Positions 1 to 7,362 of a DNA stretch of 34,213 bases are shown here, in pieces (the first letter of the stretch is position 1; the number at the start of each line of letters is the position of its first letter). Location: assembly GCA_018656645.1 (NCBI GenBank), contig JABHZL010000077.1, positions 1 through 34,213 on the forward strand. Reading direction: 5' to 3'. Both the position numbers and the translations under genes were made by a program. The DNA comes from Phycisphaerae bacterium. GTDB lineage: Bacteria; Planctomycetota; Phycisphaerae; Phycisphaerales; SM1A02. The notes under the pieces were generated by a model. It was given only the letters and a program-made list of their open reading frames with translations. It ran no database searches and had not been told where the DNA came from.

Positions 1-615
1 GGAAGTTGCTTCAGCAGTATCTTCAGCAGGTGCTTCCTCAGGTGCTTCCTTAGTTTCAGCTTCGCTCTCTTCGTTAGAAGGAGTTGCTGCTTTCTCAACA
101 ATGATGAGGTTGCCTTCGTCGTCAAATTCCATCTCTTCACGATCTTCAAGTGGGCGATCTGGTTTAACGGCAATGTCAATGTCTGTTCGTAGATCTTTGC
201 CAAACTGAATAGTCACGCTGTACTCACCAACGCGACGGATCGCTTGATGTAAACGTATGGCACGAGTAGGTACTTCAAAACCATTTTCAGAGAGGGCATC
301 GGAGATATCACGTTGTGTGACTGAGCCGTAGAGACCACCTTGATCGTTTGCACTTCGAGTAAGCGTCAATGCAACCTCTGCAAGCTGTTCGATCAATGCA
401 GATTGCATGGTCTTGTTTTCTTCGTATTTTTGTAGTGCAATCTCGCGTTGTGCTGCAAGAGCTTCTATTTTTTCTGGGGTTGGAATTTCCGCAAGTCCCA
501 TTGGGATGAGGAAGTTTCGGGCAAAGCCCATTCGTACACGAACTACGTCGCCAACAATTCCCAAGTTTTCTACATTGCTGTTAAGCAGGAGTTCAATTCT
601 TCGAGTACTAGCCAT
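1..615 (-). CDS. rplI: 50S ribosomal protein bL9 (3' end outside window)
   Basis: This is a structural protein of the large ribosomal subunit that binds 23S rRNA. The N-terminal half carries the bL9 signature GDVVRVRMGFARNFLIP at about residues 22-38, followed by the long connecting helix and the C-terminal rRNA-binding domain to about residue 150. The frame stays open to base 1, so at least 205 residues are present and the stop lies outside the window. Family members are usually about 150 residues; here an extra tail rich in Glu, Ala and Thr (EESEAETKEAPEEAPAED) follows. The ATG at 613-615 has an AAGGA-type ribosome-binding site about 10 nt upstream. It is the last visible gene of the minus-strand operon, 89 nt after ssb. 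Identity is secure; the function of the tail is unknown. Confidence 0.95.
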   Translation of the reverse strand, partial: MASTRRIELLLNSNVENLGIVGDVVRVRMGFARNFLIPMGLAEIPTPEKIEALAAQREIALQKYEENKTMQSALIEQLAEVALTLTRSANDQGGLYGSVTQRDISDALSENGFEVPTRAIRLHQAIRRVGEYSVTIQFGKDLRTDIDIAVKPDRPLEDREEMEFDDEGNLIIVEKAATPSNEESEAETKEAPEEAPAEDTAEATS

Positions 616-647
616 ATTGGTGTCCTTTCAAGGAAAGTTAGAAGTCG

Positions 648-685
648 CCGGTACGACCTCAGCTGATGTGTTAAGCGGCTACCGG
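648..685. repeat. Inverted repeat in ssb-rplI spacer
   Basis: CCGGTA at 648-653 and TACCGG at 680-685 are perfect inverted arms separated by 26 nt. A second short hairpin (CTTTC-CTT-GAAAG on the minus strand) overlaps the rplI ribosome-binding site. Together they could form an RNA structure that tunes rplI translation, but the arms are short and no regulator can be named. Confidence 0.3.
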
Positions 686-704
686 ACCGCGGTGTGAGAT
701 TATA

Positions 705-1106
705 TTAGAAAGGGACGTCGTCTGATGGAGGGGCAGTCGTGGTCGCCGCAGCAGGAGGAGTCGATGATTGACCGCCACGGCTGTCGATGAATTGGAAGCT
801 TTCGATCACAACACGTAGTTTTGACCGGTTATTGCCTTCTTTATCTTGCCATTGATCTAATTTGAGGCGACCTTCAACGAAGACTGGTTTGCCCTTGCTG
901 AGATATTTGGACATTGTTTCAGCTGTGCGACCCCACGCTTCACAATCGACATAGGTGACTTCTTCTCGCATTTCGCCATCTTTGCCCTTGAACTTGCGAT
1001 TGCAAGCAAGACCGATTTCAGCAACAGACATATTGTTTGGTGTCTGCTTGAGTTGGGGGTCTCGTGTGAGATTACCCATGAGTAAAACTTTGTTGTAGCT
1101 AGGCAT
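705..1106 (-). CDS. ssb: Single-stranded DNA-binding protein
   Basis: SSB coats single-stranded DNA during replication, recombination and repair and recruits partner proteins. The 133-residue protein has one OB-fold in its first ~108 residues, starting MPSYNKVLLMGNLTRDP, with the typical YVDCEAWGRTAE segment. A short Pro/Ala/Thr-rich linker follows, and the protein ends with the diagnostic acidic tip DDVPF that binds partners. Length is somewhat below the common 150-180 residues because the linker is short. The ATG has a GGAG ribosome-binding site 8 nt upstream. The gene lies between rpsF and rplI, a conserved bacterial arrangement. Confidence 0.95.
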   Translation of the reverse strand: MPSYNKVLLMGNLTRDPQLKQTPNNMSVAEIGLACNRKFKGKDGEMREEVTYVDCEAWGRTAETMSKYLSKGKPVFVEGRLKLDQWQDKEGNNRSKLRVVIESFQFIDSRGGQSSTPPAAATTTAPPSDDVPF

Positions 1107-1164
1107 GTTGTTTCTCCATTAATTAATGCATACATTCATTCTACCAGAAGATTTCTTGATTCCA

Positions 1165-1185
1165 TAAAAATATGCCAAAAGGCAT
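1165..1185 (-). terminator. Possible weak intrinsic terminator/attenuator after rpsF
   Basis: On the minus strand, ATGCC-TTTT-GGCAT (1172-1185) forms a 5-bp stem with a 4-nt loop and is followed by ATTTTTA. The hairpin starts at the rpsF stop codon. The stem is short, so it may only attenuate transcription into ssb. No strong separate ssb promoter is visible, although a TAGAAT hexamer lies in the gap. Confidence 0.35.
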
Positions 1186-1718
1186 CATGCTTCTGAAGAT
1201 ACTTCTTCACTAGACTCGGGTGCCTCTTCTGTGACCTCAGGGGCGTCATCAACTACTTCAGCAACCTCTTCAACTTTTGCCTTTGCTTCTTTTTCTTCGC
1301 TCTTCTTAGAAATTTTGCTGCCTGATTTTGAACTACTGTCAGCTTTTTTCTCACTGCGTAGCTTAATTTCAGCTTTTAGGTCTTCTTGACCTTCATTTGC
1401 TTCAATAATTTCGGATGGAATATGTTCAGCAGAAGTTACCATCGTACGGAGAATTTCTTCAGAGAGATTGCATCGTCGCTCGATTTCAGCAAGTGCCGAA
1501 GTTGGTGCAGTGAAGTATGCCAAGAAGTATACGCCTCGTTTGTTGCCTTGTACTTCGTAAGCGAGACGGCGATCGTCCCACTTTCGAAAACTGACGATTG
1601 ATGCACCACAACGATCAAGAATTGCTTTGACGTGGTCAGCAGCTTCTTGCAGGTTTGCAGTTGCAGATTGTGGGAAGAGGAACATGCCCTCATAGGTTCG
1701 GATTCGTTCGTTGCTCAT
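1185..1718 (-). CDS. rpsF: 30S ribosomal protein bS6 with long charged tail
   Basis: This is a small-subunit ribosomal protein that pairs with bS18 on the 16S platform. The S6 fold covers about residues 5-105, from RTYEGMFLF through RKWDDRRLAYEV and GVYFLAYF. After about residue 115 the protein departs from the family: a Lys/Ser/Glu-rich stretch is followed by a strongly acidic end (EEAPESSEEVSSEA), giving 177 residues against a usual 95-135. The start codon directly abuts the pth stop, so translation is probably coupled. The usual partner gene rpsR is not found nearby. Identity is secure; the tail function is unknown. Confidence 0.95.
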   Translation of the reverse strand: MSNERIRTYEGMFLFPQSATANLQEAADHVKAILDRCGASIVSFRKWDDRRLAYEVQGNKRGVYFLAYFTAPTSALAEIERRCNLSEEILRTMVTSAEHIPSEIIEANEGQEDLKAEIKLRSEKKADSSSKSGSKISKKSEEKEAKAKVEEVAEVVDDAPEVTEEAPESSEEVSSEA

Positions 1719-2315
1719 TTAGTTTTCCTCATTAGGTTGTGCGGTTTCCCGCTTTTGATTGTGTTGGTTCATTGCAGCTTCTGCACCGGATTCGATCCAA
1801 GTGATCGATGATGCAACAGCCGCCTCGATTGCAGGTTCCATGAATTCCTGCTGCTCTGGAGTAAAACGTCCAAGAACATACGAAGCTTGTGGGATGTTGC
1901 CCGGTTCATCAACGCCGATGCGAAGTCGAGACCAGTTTCCATTTCCAATATGGTTCGTGATGTCCTGGAGTCCGTTATGTCCACCGTCTGATCCCTCGTT
2001 ACGGAGTCGTAGAGAGCCGCAAGGTAAATGAATGTCGTCAACAATGACGAGAAGTGCATTCTCTGGATCAGTTTTGAAGAAGGTCAGTGCTTGTTTCACT
2101 GCTTGCCCGCTTCGATTCATGAACGTTTGAGGTTTCATGAACAATATTTTTTCGCCATTATGTTGTGTTTCAACAATGACGGAATCAAACTTTGATCGTG
2201 CAGGTTCGCCGCAAGCGACTTTTGAAGCCAATAGGTCTACGACATCGAACCCGACGTTATGTCGGGATCCGTTGTACTTGGAACCGGGATTGCCTAAACC
2301 TACGATCAGTTTCAT
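1719..2315 (-). CDS. pth: Peptidyl-tRNA hydrolase
   Basis: Pth cleaves the ester bond of peptidyl-tRNAs released by stalled ribosomes, recycling tRNA in the cytoplasm. The 198-residue protein has the normal length. It opens with GLGNPGSKYNGSRHNVGF, which contains Asn9 and the catalytic His19, and continues with PQTFMNRSGQAV, VIVDDIHLP (catalytic Asp) and GGHNGLQDI. It follows rplY after 3 nt and abuts rpsF. The rplY-pth pair is one of the most conserved bacterial neighbourhoods, supporting co-expression with the translation apparatus. Confidence 0.96.
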   Translation of the reverse strand: MKLIVGLGNPGSKYNGSRHNVGFDVVDLLASKVACGEPARSKFDSVIVETQHNGEKILFMKPQTFMNRSGQAVKQALTFFKTDPENALLVIVDDIHLPCGSLRLRNEGSDGGHNGLQDITNHIGNGNWSRLRIGVDEPGNIPQASYVLGRFTPEQQEFMEPAIEAAVASSITWIESGAEAAMNQHNQKRETAQPNEEN

Positions 2316-2318
2316 CGG

Positions 2319-2984
2319 TTACTCGCTGTCACCTTCTGATGAACTATCAGTTTCTGCTGCATCGTCGCCAATAACTTCTGGTGCTGCTGTTTCATCTTCG
2401 GCAACTTCAGAGTCATCTGTATCTTCAATTTCTTCTTGAATAATTGTGATGTGTGCAATGTGGCGAGCTTCGTCAAGGGTCGCTTTCACGCCATCGGGAA
2501 GTTCGAGATCGCCGATGGTGAATACTTCTTCAACTGTTGAAAGATCAGCTGTGATCATTCCTGGAATATCTTTCACCATACACTCGATTTCAATTTCAGG
2601 ACGAATGATTTCGAGCATCGCGCCAGGAGCAGATGATTGCACTGGTTGCCCAATAATATTGAGTTTTGCATTCACAGTAACAACTTGTGTGAGGTTCACA
2701 CGTGCGAAGTCAACATGAATCAGATTGTCGCCTAGGTAACCAAACTGGAGATCTTTGACCAGGACAGTAGCAGGATTGCCATCTCCATTGTCAAGTTCCA
2801 TAACATGGTTGCCATGGGTGAGGTGTGTGATAATTTCTTTTTCATCGACACTTACAGAAACAGGATCACTGCCAGAACCATAAATGGATGCTGGAAGGCG
2901 TCCGCTTTTGCGAAGACGTTGGGCATACCGTGTGCCTAACTTTTCTCGCAACTCTATTTTGATTTGTGGGGTTTCATTGGACAT
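2319..2984 (-). CDS. rplY: 50S ribosomal protein bL25 (CTC/TL5 type)
   Basis: This protein binds 5S rRNA in the large subunit. The N-terminal L25 beta-barrel (about residues 7-95) includes RLRKSGRLPASIYG and HVDFARVN, and the C-terminal TL5/CTC domain reaches about residue 185 (HIAHITI). The last ~35 residues are almost entirely acidic or small residues (DTDDSEVAEDETAAPEV, ending EGDSE). It starts at an ATG with an AGGAAAG ribosome-binding site and lies 15 nt downstream of prs. The two-domain form is sometimes called Ctc, a general-stress-linked variant in firmicutes; such a role here is not shown. Confidence 0.95.
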   Translation of the reverse strand: MSNETPQIKIELREKLGTRYAQRLRKSGRLPASIYGSGSDPVSVSVDEKEIITHLTHGNHVMELDNGDGNPATVLVKDLQFGYLGDNLIHVDFARVNLTQVVTVNAKLNIIGQPVQSSAPGAMLEIIRPEIEIECMVKDIPGMITADLSTVEEVFTIGDLELPDGVKATLDEARHIAHITIIQEEIEDTDDSEVAEDETAAPEVIGDDAAETDSSSEGDSE

Positions 2985-2999
2985 AAAATTCTTTCCTAT

Positions 3000-3986
3000 C
3001 TATTTCTTAGGGCCTTCGCCGCGTGTAAACAATGCGGAGATTGACATGTGGTGGTGAATTCTGTGGATCGCTTCGCCAAGATAGCGAGCCACTGAGAGAA
3101 CATTTAGTTTGTCGCCAAGACCATCGAGACGATCGTCGGGGAGGATCGTGTCGGTGATGACAACTTCGGTAATTGGTGATTGGTTGATGCGTTCGACGGC
3201 AGGGCCGACACAAACGCCATGGGTAGCTGCTGCAATTATTTTTGTTGCGCCGTGTTCAGTGACAAGCTTTGCTGCTTCGCAAATTGTGCCAGCTGTTGAA
3301 ATCATATCGTCGACCATCAGGACGACTTTTCCTTCGACATTACCAATCAATCGTTTTGATACAACTTCGCTTCCTGAATCACGTCGTTTATCGACAATTG
3401 CAAGTTTCGCATCGAGTAAGCCCGCGTACATGTTTGCAACTTTAACGTTGCCAACGTCTGGAGAAACGATCACCATGTTGTCGCCTTGCATATCGTCTTG
3501 GGTTGCGAAGTGATCGCAGAAAACTTTTGTTGCGGTGAGGTGATCTACAGGAATATCAAAGAAACCTTGAATTTGTGCTGCGTGTAAGTCCATGCAAAGG
3601 ACTCTGTCGGCACCAGCGGCAGTAATGAGATTTGCAACAAGTTTGGCAGTAATTGGAACGCGACCTTCATCTTTTCGGTCCTGTCTTGCATAACCAAAAT
3701 AAGGGATGACGGCTGTGATTTGCCCAGCAGAAGCTCTGCGGAGCGTATCAATCCAGATCAGTAGTTCCATGAGCGTTTCATTGACTGGCATGGAAGTTGA
3801 TTGCACGATGAAGCAATCTCGACCACGAACATCTTCGTCAATTTTCACGATGATTTCGCCGTCAGGAAATCTCTCAACCGTTGCTGATGCAATCGGAAGT
3901 TCTAAGTGTTTACACATCGCTTCTGCAAGATGGGCACCGCCTGTTGCGGAAAAAATCTTCATTTGTTTGTGGTCATCGTGGCTCAT
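3000..3986 (-). CDS. prs: Ribose-phosphate pyrophosphokinase (PRPP synthetase)
   Basis: The enzyme transfers pyrophosphate from ATP to ribose 5-phosphate to give PRPP, the precursor for purine, pyrimidine, NAD, His and Trp synthesis. The 328-residue sequence has FPDGE at about 40-44, the ATP-binding YFGYARQDRK at about 96-105, VPITAK, the metal and ribose-binding MDLHAAQIQGFF, the catalytic-loop segment AIVDKRRD, and the PRPP loop MVDDMISTAGT. Length and motif order match class I enzymes. Its start overlaps the stop of the upstream GlmU-like gene in an ATGA, so the two nucleotide-sugar/nucleotide enzymes are probably translationally coupled. An N-terminal extension of about 8 residues is harmless. 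Confidence 0.96.
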   Translation of the reverse strand: MSHDDHKQMKIFSATGGAHLAEAMCKHLELPIASATVERFPDGEIIVKIDEDVRGRDCFIVQSTSMPVNETLMELLIWIDTLRRASAGQITAVIPYFGYARQDRKDEGRVPITAKLVANLITAAGADRVLCMDLHAAQIQGFFDIPVDHLTATKVFCDHFATQDDMQGDNMVIVSPDVGNVKVANMYAGLLDAKLAIVDKRRDSGSEVVSKRLIGNVEGKVVLMVDDMISTAGTICEAAKLVTEHGATKIIAAATHGVCVGPAVERINQSPITEVVITDTILPDDRLDGLGDKLNVLSVARYLGEAIHRIHHHMSISALFTRGEGPKK

Positions 3987-4759
3987 GATGTAGACTCCAG
4001 AGTTGTGTCGAGTCGTGCTTGGAGCATGGCTTCGACTTCTGCAAGTTGCTGTGGGGTATTTATCGAAAGAATATCTTCTGGTGGTACTGCGTTGACGATT
4101 TCTACTTTTTCTCCTCGAGCGAGCATCATTGCTGGCACTTCAGTTAAGTAGTACTCGTTACTGACAGGATTTTTTTCAAGATTATCAAGGCACGACCAAA
4201 GCGATGCAGCGTTGAAGATTGCATAGCTTGGATATACCTCATGAATGTCGAGTTGTTCTGGTGTAGCATTTTTATGTTCTACGATCGCAGAGAATCTGTC
4301 GTTGGTATCGCGAACAATCCGTCCGTATCCAGTTGGATCAGGAATGGTTGAAGTTGCAAGTGTTGCTGATGCTTGCGTTTCTTTTTGTTTTTCTACCATC
4401 TGTGTAATGGTCTGGGCGCGAATAAGTGGACCGTCGCCGCCGAGAATCAGGATATCGCCTTCAAAGTTCGCGAGTGTTTCTCTACAAACGTCTACTGCGT
4501 GACCTGTCCCAAGTTGTGGTTCTTGCAAAACGAATTCACAGTTTGGTATCTGCTTCTTTACTTCATCTGCGCCGTGCCCAACGACGAGAAGCGTTCTCTC
4601 AACACCAGCTTCGACGACTGCATCAACGACCCATTGCACCATTGGTTTCTGAGAAACAGGGTGCAGAACCTTTGGCAGATCACTGTTCATGCGAGTGCCT
4701 TTTCCAGCTGCGAGAATGATCGCTGCAAGTGGTGTTTGATTGTTCGTTTCTATAGTCAT
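3983..4759 (-). CDS. glmU: GlmU-like N-acetylglucosamine-1-phosphate uridylyltransferase, single-domain
   Basis: This is a sugar-nucleotidyltransferase that probably makes UDP-GlcNAc from UTP and GlcNAc-1-phosphate for peptidoglycan. Motifs are the signature LAAGKGTRMNSDLPKVLH near residue 17, the metal-site loop GGDGPL, YGRIVRD, VEHKNA and NEYYLTEVPAMM, all as in the GlmU N-terminal half. The protein stops at 258 residues, just after the linker helix. The left-handed beta-helix acetyltransferase half of classical GlmU (about 450 residues) is therefore absent, and acetylation must be done by another protein. It starts 13 nt after the tRNA-Gln gene and overlaps prs by 4 nt. Another NTP-sugar transferase specificity is possible but less likely. 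Confidence 0.85.
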   Translation of the reverse strand: MTIETNNQTPLAAIILAAGKGTRMNSDLPKVLHPVSQKPMVQWVVDAVVEAGVERTLLVVGHGADEVKKQIPNCEFVLQEPQLGTGHAVDVCRETLANFEGDILILGGDGPLIRAQTITQMVEKQKETQASATLATSTIPDPTGYGRIVRDTNDRFSAIVEHKNATPEQLDIHEVYPSYAIFNAASLWSCLDNLEKNPVSNEYYLTEVPAMMLARGEKVEIVNAVPPEDILSINTPQQLAEVEAMLQARLDTTLESTS

Positions 4760-4772
4760 CTCTGTAAGTAAA

Positions 4773-4844
4773 CTGGCCCGCCAAGACTTGAACTTGGAAT
4801 GCCTGGATCAAAACCAGGTGTGTTACCGATTACACCACGGGCCA
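4773..4844 (-). tRNA. tRNA-Gln (anticodon UUG)
   Basis: The minus strand folds into a 72-nt cloverleaf. The acceptor stem is TGGCCCG paired with CGGGCCA, with discriminator G at 4773. The anticodon stem is CCTGG/CCAGG with loop TTTTGAT, so the anticodon is TTG (complement of 4809-4811). The T-arm contains GTTCAAGTC. The 3' CCA is not encoded; the bases after the discriminator are TTT. It lies 13 nt upstream of the GlmU-like start codon and downstream of a GC-rich leader, so it is probably excised from a joint tRNA-mRNA transcript. Confidence 0.95.
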
Positions 4845-5060
4845 AATGTTGAGATACGAAGTGCTGTGCACAACGCAGCGCTGTCCTCCAGCCGATCATA
4901 AATTGATCGACGCGTCAAAAATCGCGGAGGGTGCTTGCTGGGTACCAAGGCACATCCGCGGCGAATTCTCTCCGAGGCTCGAGCATCAATCGCCGCGACG
5001 ATGCCCAGTGCGGCGCCAGATATCCGATCTGTCACCGACGGCCCCATTCTGGGGAGAAGG
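4845..5060 (-). ncRNA. Candidate structured leader or small RNA upstream of tRNA-Gln
   Basis: This gene-free stretch is visibly richer in GC than its surroundings and full of complementary segments. On the minus strand, CGCGGCGA/TCGCCGCG (4957-4964 with 4990-4997) makes a perfect 8-bp stem, extended by GGCATC against GATGTGCC. CGATCA/TGATCG (4893-4898 with 4904-4909) makes a 6-bp hairpin enclosed by CCTCC/GGAGG (4885-4889 with 4926-4930). Near the 5' end are CCCC-AGAAT-GGGG (5042-5054) and CAGAT/ATCTG (5017-5031). An extended -10 promoter lies just upstream. I found no hallmarks of RNase P RNA, SRP RNA, tmRNA, 5S rRNA or known riboswitches. It may be a 5' leader removed by RNase P, or a stable sRNA. 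Confidence 0.35.
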
Positions 5061-5066
5061 AGGGGG

Positions 5067-5075
5067 ATTATAGCA
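5067..5075 (-). promoter_or_regulatory. Extended -10 promoter for the tRNA-Gln/glmU operon
   Basis: The minus strand reads TGCTATAAT, a perfect TGn plus TATAAT extended -10 element, so transcription should start near 5060. No good -35 hexamer is seen at 17 nt spacing, which fits an extended -10 promoter. It would drive the structured leader, the tRNA and the downstream translation operon. Confidence 0.6.
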
Positions 5076-5196
5076 AAAGTAGCTACCTTGTAGGTCATTT
5101 TCACGATTGATATTGGCACCGGACAGAAACAATCACGCTTATCGTGCTTCTTGCCCATAATGAGCGATGAGCAAGTAGGATTCCCATACTTCTCAC

Positions 5197-7362
5197 ATGC
5201 TGCTCTTTCACCGTCGTCTTATTGCTCTTGCCATCATCTTTATTGGAGTATGTGGCCTGCTTTCATATCAAGCAGTGCAACTCACGATAGTGCAGGGAGC
5301 CAAGCGGCTCGAAAAGGCAAAGGCCCGTCTGTATCACACCCAATACCTCCCCACGTGGCGAGGGCGAATTATTGATGCAAAAGGGATAGTTCTAGCGGAA
5401 GATGAAGCCTCATATGAGGTTGCTGTCCCATGGGACATCATCACTGGTGATCGGGCAAAGGAAAGGGCAAGAATACTAGCTCGCAAGCAGGTAGGGCGAG
5501 AAAGTTGGAATGCGATGTTGCCGGAAGATCGTCAGCAAATAGTAGATCCCTTCCTGCCTGAACAATTTGCTGAACTCGAAAATTTTTGGGCACTGATTTC
5601 TGAAACAGGGAAAGTTTCACAAAGTGAATTGGATAAGCGAATTGCAACAATTCAGCGTAAAGTGAATAAGACCACTGAGGCTGTCTGGAGTCGGCAGGAA
5701 GATGCGCATCTTAAACGGTATGGAGATCTAAAAGATTATAAACAAAGGCCAATAGCTGAGGAACGATCTGCACATGTTGTATTTTCTGCAGTTGATGATG
5801 AAACTGCAATGGATTTTATGCAGTTAAGCGAGCAACATGATGACGCGATTGAAGTGCAGCATTCTCGGAGCCGGCATTATCCAGAGAAAGAGCAAACGGT
5901 ATTCATTAAGAGAGAAACTATGCCTCGGTTTCTTAGGGCACCTACAATCGAAGAGGTACATCTTCTTGGTGTAGGTGATTTGTTACTTGGCGACATTCGA
6001 TTGGAAATATGGGCTGAGGATTTGGAGCGCCGCCCTTTTAATTATGGAAATGATCTTGGTGGATATCGAGATGGAGATGAGGTAGGAAATCGAGGTCTAG
6101 AATTATCGCTTGAAAAAAAATTGCGTGGTTTACGTGGAAGTGTAGTTAGTGATCGACTTGGTCAAGTAATGGAACGAACTTCGCCGCTTGGAGGTAGCGA
6201 TGTGCAACTAACGTTGGACATCGCTTTGCAAACAAGAATAGAAGCGCTTTTATCTCCCCAAATCGGTTTAATGACAGTGCAATCATGGCATCGAAATTCA
6301 GGTTTAGCTAATGGGACACCTCTTCGCGGCGCAGTAGTGGTCTTAGATGCCAACAGCGGTGTGCTTGCAATGGCTTCAACGCCTGCTTTGAGAGACGAAG
6401 AAGATGTTGAAGGATATCCATGGTTAAACCGCGCAGCTGATGGGCTCTACCCAGCAGGTTCAGTCGTGAAACCACTTGTACTTGCAGCAGCATTTTCTGA
6501 AAATGAGTACTTTGAAGAAGAAGAGATTGCATGCACAGGGCATTATTTTGAACATGTGAAAAACGCAGCAAGATGTTGGATTTACAGGGAAAGGCATAAC
6601 TTTGCTACGCATGGAAAACTCGTTGCAGTCGATGCACTTGCTCGTTCGTGCAATATATTTTTCTACGAACTTGGAACAAGGCTAGGGTTTGACCGATTGC
6701 TCAGTTGGTATCAAAAATTTGGACTCACGCAGCCTTTGTCGGCAAAACTTACGAACTCTTCTGCGAGTGGATCCCAAGGACATTCGCCATCGCAAGAAGA
6801 TGTTGTCCGTTGGAAAGAACGAGGAGAACTTGCGTTTGAAACAATCAGCATGGCAATTGGACAAGGTCCTATTACTTGGTCGCCATTGCATGCAGCTGCG
6901 TCGTATGCCACACTTGCGCGAGGTGGTATTTGGAGATCCCCAACGTTAGTTAAAAACGGTGAGCAGGAAATAATCGATCTTGCGCTCAATCCTGTAGGTG
7001 TGCAGTTAGCGATGAAGGGTTTGCATGATTCTCTTTCAAAGGATTACGGAACGGGATCGCGGCTTAGATACGGGGCAAGAGATCATGACCCAATTTTTAA
7101 CGTCAATGGTGTTCGCCTTTGGGGAAAAACAGGAACTGCTGAAGCACCGCCGTATAAGCAATCACCAGATGCAGAACCAATTACTGGGTTAGATCATTCT
7201 TGGTTTTTAGTCATGGCTTCTGGCACGAATGAAACAAAACCAAGCGTGATTGTTGCAGTACTCATTGAGCACGGCGGTTCTGGCGGTAGAGTTGCTGGTC
7301 CAATTGCGAATCAAGTGATTCACGCACTACAAGATGAAGGGTATTTGGGTGGAGTACGATGA
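5197..7362 (+). CDS. mrdA: Penicillin-binding protein 2 (peptidoglycan D,D-transpeptidase)
   Basis: This class B PBP crosslinks peptidoglycan during elongation, anchored in the inner membrane. A single N-terminal membrane segment covers about residues 7-25. The non-catalytic dimer/pedestal region runs to about residue 310, starting YLPTWRGRIIDAKG, and contains a long charged, probably helical section at about 85-250. The transpeptidase domain has all three motifs: S422-V-V-K425, S484-C-N486 and K644-T-G646. At 721 residues it is longer than typical PBP2 (about 600-650). The ATG at 5197 is the first in frame after a stop; no good Shine-Dalgarno lies at normal spacing. It overlaps rodA in ATGA, which supports PBP2 rather than FtsI. 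Confidence 0.9.
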   Translation: MLLFHRRLIALAIIFIGVCGLLSYQAVQLTIVQGAKRLEKAKARLYHTQYLPTWRGRIIDAKGIVLAEDEASYEVAVPWDIITGDRAKERARILARKQVGRESWNAMLPEDRQQIVDPFLPEQFAELENFWALISETGKVSQSELDKRIATIQRKVNKTTEAVWSRQEDAHLKRYGDLKDYKQRPIAEERSAHVVFSAVDDETAMDFMQLSEQHDDAIEVQHSRSRHYPEKEQTVFIKRETMPRFLRAPTIEEVHLLGVGDLLLGDIRLEIWAEDLERRPFNYGNDLGGYRDGDEVGNRGLELSLEKKLRGLRGSVVSDRLGQVMERTSPLGGSDVQLTLDIALQTRIEALLSPQIGLMTVQSWHRNSGLANGTPLRGAVVVLDANSGVLAMASTPALRDEEDVEGYPWLNRAADGLYPAGSVVKPLVLAAAFSENEYFEEEEIACTGHYFEHVKNAARCWIYRERHNFATHGKLVAVDALARSCNIFFYELGTRLGFDRLLSWYQKFGLTQPLSAKLTNSSASGSQGHSPSQEDVVRWKERGELAFETISMAIGQGPITWSPLHAAASYATLARGGIWRSPTLVKNGEQEIIDLALNPVGVQLAMKGLHDSLSKDYGTGSRLRYGARDHDPIFNVNGVRLWGKTGTAEAPPYKQSPDAEPITGLDHSWFLVMASGTNETKPSVIVAVLIEHGGSGGRVAGPIANQVIHALQDEGYLGGVR

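Noticed and set aside
4931-4965. A T-box-like GGGTACC segment on the plus strand of the leader
   Set aside because: The surrounding antiterminator consensus, a specifier stem and a suitable downstream gene are all missing.
4823-5158. A 111-codon open frame on the minus strand across the leader and tRNA-Gln
   Set aside because: It runs into the tRNA gene, matches no family by eye, and spans the promoter; the base-pairing pattern favours RNA.
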